Assembly (NCBI RefSeq): GCF_000002075.1
Contig: NW_004797769.1
Location: 531,022-595,021 of the forward strand
DNA: 64,000 nucleotides
Source: Aplysia californica
Lineage: Eukaryota > Mollusca > Gastropoda > Aplysiida > Aplysiidae
Direction of reading: 5' to 3'
This document shows positions 23,351 through 34,700 of this stretch, piece after piece; position 1 is the stretch's first letter; every line of letters begins with the position of its first letter. A model generated the notes under the pieces. That model saw only the letters and a program-made list of their open reading frames with translations, made no database searches and was not told the origin of the DNA. Made by a program: the position numbers and the translations under genes.

Positions 23351-25560
23351 CAGTATAAATGTGTGTTGCGCCCGCCCCCCCTCATTCCCCTCCGCTTTCT
23401 CAATGCTTCGCGGTAGCCTGTCGGCAACTGCAACAGAACAACTCTTGCACTCAGTCCTAGGCGATCATATGACCGTCTAGACTCAGTCCCTCATGTCATT
23501 TCATTTCATATGTTCAACTTTAACGATGTATCGTAATAATCTGCTACAAAGTAAACATGTTCACGAGAAGATCTGTATTTAATGCAAGAGTAAAGCTCAC
23601 CTTTGAGTGTCTCTCTCTGGCTTTTCCCGTTGATAGCCGCATTAGCCAATGTAGATAGATACGAGTTTATCCAAAAGACATTAGATCTAGATCTACTTTG
23701 AAAATCTGCTGAACACACTCCCAGCTCACACTTTATATCGAATCCTTCTTTTTGGCGTTAGAGCAGGTCGCTGCCAATGTCCCTAGGATAGAGTTGTGTT
23801 AAATCAAATTTTGTTATTTTTGGCCATTTCCGTGTGGACTTGATCTTCCACATAATACTACAGTGTGTATATAACATTTCGGCTTGGTGTCGTGGATTGT
23901 TCATTTTGAGAACTTGTTTGCGACCAACGTAGCCAACTGGTGGAAGGCTCGATCGCCGACGTACAAGTTTCAACGGCACTGGTGTGGTAATATACCGCGG
24001 GTATGTACGCAGGCCTACTTTTCCTCCCGATTGGAAAGGCGACTGTTTTGGGTATTTTGGATGCCGTAATATAAGGATGAATTTCCAACTTTAAAAATTT
24101 TTTTGTTTGCTTACTTGTTATTTATTAATTAAAAATTTTCTTCTTTTTTTGGTTTAATATTATTTGGGAAAGGGGGGGGGGGGGGGCACAGATCCATTTA
24201 ATTAATGTACCGTAGCCGTATTCGCTTGAGTGGTGTTGGAAGTTTCTAGTATTGTCACCATAGTGATCTTATTGTTAAATGTGGGAGATATTGAGACAAT
24301 TCCATTACCATTAGCCTGGATGCCCTTCTCTTGCGAGTATGATTTTAAGTAGTTTGCACTACTACAATCCTGGCATTATGTTTTTCTTTGGAAGTATAAA
24401 TTTTAACGCTTTTTCGTTCTAACTCATGGGCACGCAAGCAATAGCCCGTACACTAACGTCGTAAGAATTATATTATCATTAATATCATACGCGTGGTTTG
24501 CTGCCAGTGTGGTAGACGTTTTATTTGCGTGCGAGGATATCGTGGAACTATTACATAGTGCCTTGACTTTGATGATTAAGTCGGTTGAGGCTCGAGAAGA
24601 GCCTATTCTTTGATGTCTTCTTTAACGGGTAAATCAATGTATGGCCTACATAGCTCTCCAATGTCACCTTTTAGAGGCAAAATTTAATTTGTGACAAGAA
24701 ACTGATTTTATAATGAACTCATATTTTGCACTAAATGTTCTCAAAACATTCGTTCTCTAAAGATGGTGTCAAGATTAGAAAAATGACAAACTGTATTTTG
24801 AAAGCGATTTATTTGTTCCTGCTGTAAACCTTTTAAAATCTTTAGAAATCATCTAGAAATCCAGATCTAGATCTACATCTAGATAGATCTAGATCTAGAT
24901 TCTAGATCTACTTGAATATTTTATGAATATTGATTTTTAAAAAATTTACAGCTAACAGTTAAAAAAGATAAAAAAAATCTTTTAAGACAAATTATATGAT
25001 AACGTCATGATTCTATGTTTATACCATGAAGCTCATGACATGATAAATTCATTATTCTTGATTTTTATAACAAATTCTATACCGATGATTCAAGATATCT
25101 TGTCTAAATTCTTTCGCAATCACCATATCAACATGACCTTTTCATAAAAAGTGGAAAAGATACAACTGACTATCACCATTTCGAAAACTGCGCCCCCCTC
25201 TCCTTAAAAGACAAAAAAAAAAAAAAAACCTCACACACCCACTACCCACAGCGGTAAATAATATCAGTGGCGGGTGCTGTGCTTCGAAAATACCCCAACC
25301 TGGCAAGTGGCAACCCGACGCTACCGCTTTTGCAGGTTTTCTATTTTTAGCCCTTAGTCCGTTAAATTTTACTCTCTAAACAAACAAAGATATAGATCTA
25401 GTCATTATAAAGAACATTAATTTGAGATTTGAAATATATCCAATGTGTAATGAATTGAAATGTATTCCTATATAGTTTCCCCCAATATATTTTAATTTTA
25501 CTAGAATAATATTATTATTGGGAAAATTGATTCCAGGCCTCCTTTTTGGTCTGGGAATCT
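23351..25560. other. Intergenic stretch upstream of PTBP
   Basis: No gene recognised. Contains a G run (24171-24186), an AGATCTAGATCT array at 24860-24912 and AT-rich sequence. Confidence 0.5.
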
Positions 25561-25589
25561 ACGAGAATCTCGTACTTGCGCGTTTTTGC

Positions 25590-25640
25590 ATATTATTATG
25601 ACGTAGTTAGCCATCTTTCTTTCTTCCTGTATCGCGTGCT
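25590..25640 (+). promoter_or_regulatory. PTBP1: Putative PTBP promoter
   Basis: About 70-120 bp before the first ATG are a CRE-like ATGACGTAG at 25598, a GCCATCTTT word (YY1-like on the minus strand) at about 25611 and a pyrimidine tract TCTTTCTTTCTTCCTG that could serve as a TCT-type initiator. No TATA box is evident. The start site itself is inferred only. Confidence 0.4.
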
Positions 25641-25710
25641 GTGGCCGCCGCATTTTTGCTCAGGCAATTTCTCAACATTTCAAAGAATCTTTCTTCTTGC
25701 AGAATTTATT

Positions 25711-28700
25711 ATGGACGGGTAATTGAGTGCATAACATACCATCTGTTTGATATAATTTTTGATCTATCACGATTTGATTTACTTTGTTTTGCTTTGCGAG
25801 GCTGCCACGCCGTTTTAGTTTCCTCGAGGAGGGCGCCTGATCTCGATTACAGCCATTTTCAGCCACCACAGGGTGTTTTCTGTCTGTATTGTAGGGTAGA
25901 TCTATGTCCATGAATTCAACGGACCTGTTCCGTTATCGATGTTGTCACTTTTTTGTGCTTTTCTGTCCCTTTGCATTAGACAGGTCTGTCCCAAATCAGA
26001 TAATAAAAGAATCTAGCTGTGGTAGATCTACTGCGAACCGTTTTGGAGGACGGCCGGGTCCATGTCCATGCAGTGTCCAACATTTGAAATTTAGCGTTGG
26101 GTGGTTGGGTGAAGCGAAGCCACCAGGTTACAGAAGTGTTTTTGGATTGGGTTTTACCTTGTTTGTCCAGAGCAAGGATGTAATGTAATTATATGTTTGA
26201 TTTGCCTTTTTTGTAGATCTTGTTGAGCATGATAAAGTGGTGTTTCTTCACGGTTTTAGGCGTGGTGTAGGCTGACTGAGTAGACAGGCTACTGTGTCAG
26301 ACTGTGTGTTTAGATTCACTGTGCACTATGATTTTCCCCAGCCAGCGAGGTCTGCGATCATGAGATGCCGTCTAGATCTAGATCAACATGAAACTACAGC
26401 AAGCATCTAGATCTAGAGTGGTGTCGCCGGTACGCGTGCACTTCGTGATCGTTGAACGTATTTTCCGCCATTTCCGGCTTTGTACTTTCGTTTTTAGCTA
26501 TTCCATTCAAGAAACTATTGACCTATAAAATGGTCTTGCTCATAGTCGCCAGATTTCTTAAACGTTGTGTGCCGAACAGTTTTTCCAACCTAGGGTGTTG
26601 TCTTCACTGAGCGTGCATTTCTTCTCAGTGCGTGCATGGGATTCTTCACTGTGCGTGCATCCATATATACACGTTGAAAGCCAAAAGAAGAGGAATCTGA
26701 TAACATTACTGCATTAAATGACCACACAGGAAGATAACAAGTCACTTTAGAAGCAAAGTAAGGCAATTTTAATTAGAATCTAAACTAATTTAATTTAGGG
26801 GGTATAAATAGTTCAATGAAAAAAAATCAAACAGAATTTTTCACAACTAAAATCCACATTTTCCTACTCTTCATCACTCATTCCTCTGATCTTTTCATCT
26901 TTCACACAGTCCACATGCCACCATCCATGACATTCTTCAAACTGCAACCAAATAATCTCTAAAATTGAGTCTACTTTTTTTCTTAGTATTCTACTATATA
27001 TTTCATTGTGCACGCGCAGAGAAAACTCGAGTTTTTTCAGTCTTCACAACGCGTGCACCCCCCCGATCCCGAAACCCGCAATACAACTTGGCATAGAACT
27101 CGATAAAAGGTCACGTGAAACACTCAAGGAAGGAGTAGGCACATTTTTTAAGCTAGGGGGCGCGCACAGTCTATTTGAACCAATCAGAGGCAAATAGGTC
27201 ATAAAAACTAGTTCACAGGTCAGCGTTGAATGTCAACTTGCCACAGCTGATAAAAACACTCTCGATGATCCCTTGTCGGCAAACGAGTGATGGAAGTAAA
27301 CAAAAATGGCTGCTGCACACACTGACGCATTCAATCAAACGCAAAAACGCAATTTGAGGCTAAAAACAAAGGAAAACAAAAGTGCACGCACCGAGAAGGC
27401 GCACGCGCAGGGGCTACACCACTCTAGATCTAATCTAAATCTAGATCTAGATATCTAGCACAACATGCCGTTAAACGTAGAAGACGCATCTTTCTGATTG
27501 GCTTCTAATTTTAGTGACGGAGTGATTATTCTCATCCAGGGTTAGGATAAACTGAATATTTTTCTCACCTGGGGTGAGAATAAAATTGATACTGTTGGGT
27601 GAGAATAACGGCAGCCTACTATTCTCACCTGGTTTTTTCGTTTCGGGCTTCATAGGGCCCATGTTACTGAGCGCTCCGGTGTCAAAACTCGCCTCCCCCT
27701 CTCATTCCACTGAGCTGAGCGCAGGAGGCGACATCCGCAATCTTCATTTAGATCTAGGCAAGCCTCGAAACTAGATCAATGATTTATGTCTGTCTGTCTA
27801 GACCTAGGCCAGGCCATAGATCTAGAAGAGCCTAGGTTTACCCTGAGCTGAGAGAGAGGGCTGAAAATTTCCGAAAGGCCACCTCTATTCTCACCCGGGA
27901 TGAGAATAGTGCAGGCTAGTCTTTTGGCTATTCTCACCCGGTGCGCGTTCACCGTTATAGCCTAGATCTAGGCCAACAAATTTTGCGTTCACCCTAAACC
28001 ACAGAATTCTACACTGTGATAACAGAAAAATTGTAGAATTCTGTGCCGTGAACAAACGTTCCATTACAACTGTAGCCTACTAAAAGCGTACAATTTTGTA
28101 TGTGGGCAGTGGAGAGAGAGAGAAAGACAGAGAGAGGAGTAGCGCGAGAACTTCCGGTCAAAACAAAATGGCGACCCGCGTAGTTCGGCTCGATTCGAAA
28201 AGTTAAATAGCCGTAGCATCTTTGTAGACAACCAAATTAATTTACTTTTGTGTTTTAACATCAGTTTTTAACTTTGTTTTGGTCAATTTGATCATCCACA
28301 CCGATAGACAGTATTCAGAAAGAGACAGAGAGAGAGAGGGGGGGAGGAGTAGATCTTGCGAGAACTTCCGGGCAAAACAAAATGACGACCCGCGTAGTTC
28401 GGCTCGATTCAAACATTGAAATAGCCATAGCATCTTTGAAGACGATCAAATTAGCTTACTTTTGTGCTATAACGTAATTTTTTCTTGGCTTTTATCAGTT
28501 TGATCATCCACACCGATAGACTATTCCAAAATGAGGAAAAGCAGGTCTTGTTTCGCACCGGGTGAGAATAGCCTACGCTGGCAAGTCTCACCCGGGGTGA
28601 GAGGTAGATCGTTTTTCTATTCTCACCCCGGATGAGAATAGCCACTTCCTTTCCGAAATCACAAAACGAGTTCCCCTACTGGGTCTGTATACTTTGTGTC

Positions 28701-31700
28701 TTTGTTCCCGGTTACTGAGTCTGTATACACTCCCTTTATTTTCACCCCGGGTGAGAATAACGACAGCCTTTTAGTAGCAATGCCAATCGCCCGCTGCGCC
28801 TTGGGCCGGAAATCGGCTTCCGCGCGAGGGGTAATTTTTGGGCCGCTCGGAATCAGAAGTGACTCTTCTAAGTATAGTTACGGGAATACTCCCGGACGAA
28901 AATAAATGAAACTCGGCAACCAACCAGAGGAAAGGTTAAACTAACGACATGCCAACGTACAATCCCGAACGATTACTAGAACCGGAGATATTGCCGTGTT
29001 AGTGCGAATTTCCTGTGTGGTTCGAAAACTAAGCGGAGCTGCGGGTTGATCAGCGACCACACAAACGCTCCACATGCCCTCTTTATTGCTGTAAAATTTC
29101 AGATCTCTGCGTTTAGTAGATTTTACTAGCAATGCCAATCGCCGCTGCGTCTTGGGCTGGGAATCGGCCTCCGCGCGAGGGGTAATTTTTGGGCTGCTCG
29201 GAATCAGAAGTGACTCTCTTCTAAGTATAGATATAGTTACGGGAAAACTCTTGGACGAAAATAAATGAAACTCGGCAACCAACCAGAGGAAAGGTTAAAC
29301 CAACGACATGCCAGCGTAGAATCCCGAACGATTACTAAAACCGGAGATATTGCCGTGTTTGTGCGAATTTCCTCTGCGGGTTGATCGCCGACCACACAAG
29401 CGCCCATGTCTTCTTTATTGCTGTAAAATTTCACATCTCTGCGTTTAGTAGATTTTACGTACCAACTCAAAATTACCACCCATCCATTGATAAAACACTA
29501 TATCTGGAAACTAGATCGCGCATTCCAAACGCGAGGTGATTGGCTGCCTATAACCAAATAGGTCACCAATGACTACATCGCAGGTTTTTCCGATAGCGCT
29601 TTACTGGGTTTTAGGAGTGACGCGTCGCGGTAAAAAAGTCACGCAATTCAACAAATTTCACGCAAATATCAGTCTTTAAGATCCAAAGTAATAAAGACAT
29701 TGAAAAGGTGATAGCAGAACTAGATTCTGCACTAAAGATCACATAAAGATGCCAAATTTCATTCATATGCTCCAATTCATTACTGACTTATGAACAGTTT
29801 TTCCTCAAAGTACATCAAAACATGTCCCACATTTTGGCGATTTTGTCCTATATGAAGGTCCTCCATTTTGCAAACAAAAATCCCAATTTTTAAAAAATTT
29901 GTCAATGGATTTTTAAAATTTAAAAACCTTAGTTCTTAGAATTTATTCTATTTTCATTCAGCCCATTTTAAAGCAATTTGGATGAAAATTTAATTTTTCA
30001 TTGTCATTGCTACTTTTAGTAATGTGATGCCATCACTTCCAGGGATACCCACAGACTATTTTAAGAAGGCCGTGGAGGTACCGCATGGAATGGCGTGTTT
30101 TCGGTAACATTTCGGATTTCCTAGATCTAGTACTTGGACATGATGGAAGATTGGGTATCCCGAAGATCGCTGATGCTCAGAACAGTAAGATTAAGAGCGC
30201 TGATGCTTGAAATTGAAACACGGTAAACGCAAAGACAATAAACCGCATGAAAATTACCGTAAAGACGCTGGAGGATTAGATCTAGATCTACTCACCCCCC
30301 ACCCCCCCTCCCGCATTCTTCATTACTAATATACATTTTAAAAACGAAGTGTATACAGTAACCGGGAACAGAGTCATGAAGTATACAGACCCGGGAGGGG
30401 AACTCTTTTGTGATAAGGGTCCCCAATTATGCGGCAAGTGGTAATATAGTCTACTACAGATTTTTTAGGATTTTAGCCCAGGCAATGTTGGCAGGTATGC
30501 AAAGGGCACTGTAGCATGGTCGTGATGACCTAAAAACCCAGTAAGAGTCAGTTGGTTGTTGGCAGTCGAAGGGTGAGGACGTATAAAAGTGAGTAGGGGA
30601 GCTCGGAAAGGAAGAATAGCGGGCCACTAGGCACCAGGGGCGCCATAGCGGTGGTCCGGTAAAGTGCAATCTTTCCCAAAAATTTAGATCTAGTAGCCAT
30701 CGTTTCTACATGATAATATTGTAGTTCTGATTGAATTGTGGAAGCTTTCTCAGTTTCTTGATATAAACCTCCTAGGATTTAAACTCCTTTTTTATGATGT
30801 ATTATTCCGATCAATATTGTGTAGATCTAGATTAGATCTAACAATTGTTTTGACATTGTTTGCACAAACGTAGACTAGACGTAGTCTTGTTCATCTCTCA
30901 TAATCACAATCATTTGAGTTTTGAGTTTGCAGAGATGCCAACCGGTACGATTTTACGTATTTTAGTACGATTTTTTGCCGAAAATACGTGAATACGACTT
31001 TTCCTGAAAAAATACGCATCCTGGAATGCGAAAAATACGAGATCGTTTGGGCGAGTAAACCTAATTATCTCAGGTCCCCTCTTTTGTCAAAATAGTATCA
31101 GTATCGCGGAACTGGAATTTTTGAAACCAAGTCCGATAAGTCCAGTAAGTTCATTTTTGGCGGTCGCAATTGTGATATTATATTCGTTTAGCCTTTCCTC
31201 CTCCGAGAGTACGTTTCACTTTCACTCGAACAGGCGGCGATAGCGGCAGACGGAAGTGTATGTGACACCGAGGCTTGATCGGGAAAATCAAGATCTACTT
31301 TCGGTTTCGGTACCACCGAGAAGTTTGCCAGTGGTAGACTGATAACGCAACTTATTTCTGACATGCAGGTTTTGCAGTGTAAACGCTGTGTTGCCGTGCA
31401 AATAAAATTTCTTGAACTCGTCTCTGTGCTGTCACTTCTAGGAAAAAAAGAAAAGAAAATACAAGCGTCGTCCGAGTTTTAGATTGTCGGGCTCACCATC
31501 GTGACCGGTCAATGAACCTGCGCGCATTCGCATCACGTATTAATGCGACATCGTATGATCAAAGACCGTGTTTGGTGGGAGTAACGGCGTTGCCAAGTAT
31601 AGGACTACGGGAAGGGATTATTAATTTTTTTGTATGCCGGGGGGGGGGGTGTGAAGGCAACACCAGAGGACAAAGACTTGGGAGCAAATTTCAGAATTTT

Positions 31701-34700
31701 GATTAGAGCTTTCTGCAAAGCGCGCGTTGGTGCAGGCCGTGTGCGGAATCGGGACCTTTCATACTTTGCAAGTCTGTGTTATTGAAATAAAATGTTCACG
31801 TGTCATTGGGTGGGTGATAGTAAATTATACCTACAGTGTATGTTGAAGCTTTCTGTTCAAGACTGGCAGATTTTCAGTGTCACTGCATCTTGCCCTCCCA
31901 CAGGTGTTACAACTCTCACACTGCGTGGGTCTACTTGAGCCATTCAAGTTATTGCTCTTCTCTGAGTCTGTCAGTTCATATGAATCATGACACCCAGACT
32001 GGTTCTTGATAGTCGAAATTCTTGTTCTAGGCCCTTCTGAACGCTCAAAACAGGATTAATTTTTTATAATAATAACTAGAGGAAAATATTATAACAGACT
32101 GAAATACTTAAGTCAAACAAGACGTCAGTACGACACTGAACACTGACATGTTGTTGACTGGATACATGTTTATTGTATGCGTGTGTGCTCCATTTTTCGA
32201 GCTGGTGAGCTAGTAAATTTTTTCCAGGAAATATTGCTGGACACTTTACTAGTTGGTTGGTCGGTCGGTCGTGTGGAATACACATTTTCCCCCGAAAATA
32301 CACATTTTCATATTTCCCAATACTCATTTCGGTTTTCTGTGGTTGGCATCTCTGAGTTTGAGCAAGTAAGTCGAAAGAGGCTTGGATAACAATAACAAGT
32401 ATAAGCAGTATTTCCTCTCCGCAGTGTCGTCATACAATAGATTCTAGGTCTACCTAAAAATATTGTCTTTAAGTTAGGCCTAGAGAACGTACATGCTGTT
32501 TCGCTAGGCCTAATGTTCAGTGCGTCCAAGCGCGGCATCGAATCCCGGTCCCGGAAGGTTTTTTTTTCTTCTCCTGAGCCTAAAATTTAAAAATAAAAAT
32601 AGACTCACAGACCAAGGAAACCCACCATTGAACTTTAACCAGGCCTGAATTGGTAAAAGGAAAAGTATAGGCTATACTAAGGCCTACTTTGTACAGAGCT
32701 CCTCTTGGGGACAAAACCAGAATGTGCATGCTTCACCACTAGATCTAGATCTACAAAGCAACAAGTTATAATTATGGGGAAAATTTGTTGGTCAGTCGAG
32801 ACACATGTACACTCACATGGAAAAGTAAAAAAATACCAAACATAAAGGCTGGATTGTACTTTACCGGACCACCCGTAGGGGCCTGTGGTAACTACGCACT
32901 CATAGTTCTCTACGCGCTGACAAGCAGTTCCGCGGGCAAGGCTGTGAGATGCCTTTTTCTCTATAATTTTGTCAAGTTTGAGATTTAGGTCTAGATCTAC
33001 TTGAAACAGTTAATCTGACGGTTTTAATGTCCTTGGCTAGATGTAGTAGGTTTGTACTTCTCCAGCAAAAAATATGCATGGCGATGTGGCAGTAAAATTT
33101 TAGACAAGGTTACATATTTTATGCTCACTCATTAAAATTGCCACTCGGGTTAATTTTTTTTTAGAGGGAGATAGGGTCCCATTTCTACGTCTTCTCTCTC
33201 AATCTGAGGTCTTTTCCCTTATTTTCTACTTCTTAATATTACATGGTTTAGTTTTAGTATTTTAGCATTGCATACTTTATTTTCCCATGAGTGAAAGGCA
33301 CCCTGGCAACCGGGCAACCATCTTATGATAACAAATCGGTGTCTCTAGCACTGCTAGAGATGATCGTTATTACGGTTATGGGGTAGCCTAGTTTTCTAAG
33401 TGTAATTTTCTGGGTTTTATTTTCAGTTCAGGGCAAATGAAAATCTTGCCAAGAAACTCAGGCTATTTTTGGAATTACAGTCTTGCCACAAGCGTAGAAA
33501 GTTGTGCTCTGGTACTTTTTTCAAATTGATTTCTCGCCCATTGCTTTAGTCTTCTGCTTTGTGTAGACACTGATTTATATAATTTATGATTGGGATGTTT
33601 GGTTGCAAGGGGGGTCTTTCTATTAAAATTTCTGGTGTTTTTTTATTTCAGAGATCTATACAACAGCTCCGGCATGAAGGTCAGTATTCCTGTACACAGT
33701 AGTTGTTTTGATTCGATAAAAGTCTGGAACAAATATTGTTGTTATTATGGAAGCCTATATCATTATTATTAACCACGGCATTACTTTTTCTCATAAGTCT
33801 CTACTTCTGTGACTTTCAGGTAGCAAGACTCAGCAGTAGCTCCCCGGCTTCGGTCATGTGGGGGCGTGATTGATTTTTTAAGATGTGTTATGTGTAGAGG
33901 AAAAAAAAAGGTAGCATCTATTGCCACCGAGTGGCGCAGTGGCAATATTGACACCAGTGTCAATTGCTACTGAGTGAAGTGGTGTCAAGTCTGAAAACAA
34001 TGCTCTATCTTTAGCTTTCTATTCATAATGTGTCAGGAACACATGACATGAAAAAGTTAGATCTAACCCCCTCTCATTAGATCCAGATCTACTTAAGTCA
34101 TTTTGAGTAGTAACACACATTCCTGGGTTCGAAAGGAAATAGTATAGATTCTAGGTCAATTTCTGAATGTTTTGTACTACAAAATGGTATTCAAAACTAT
34201 AAACTTTTTTTTATCAGGTAATCGTTTTGCACAAATTCAAGTTCATGAAAGACTTTGTGAACAGGAAAATGGAAGTCTTGTTTCCTGGCTCTCCTTTCGA
34301 GCTCCTCACGTCTAAGTGGGTCAATTTGTTCTCTAATTTCATTGGACGAACATCTAGAGCTACCAACCTGTAAAACCAACACGGGCGATTCTAGAAGTAG
34401 GCCACAAACGAACACAAACTCAAGCAGAAATGCGCTTATATATATCGGGGAACATAAATACGGGGTTTATGGAGAGGGAGGGAGAGACACACACAGAGAG
34501 GCGTGTGTAAGCGGAAGTTCATGAACGCAGAACATGGAGCACACATAGGCTAGATCTACTCATTAACGCAAAAGAGCTCCAATTTACTCGGTGGCATTGA
34601 CACTACCAACCACCACCACCCCCACCCCCACACAAAAACAAAAACAGACAAAAAACTGGGCAGACAGCATACTGATTTGTGCCAAGACTAGCAGTGAGTG

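Noticed and set aside
23138-23433. Frames of 92-94 codons on both strands
   Set aside because: Simple-sequence translation of the TC/TG microsatellite (Leu-Ser, Arg-Glu, Cys-Val repeats).
28171-28206. Short gene starting [10 protein letters not shown]
   Set aside because: Frame stops after 12 codons and recurs inside dispersed repeats, so it is treated as repeat-borne promoter-like sequence.
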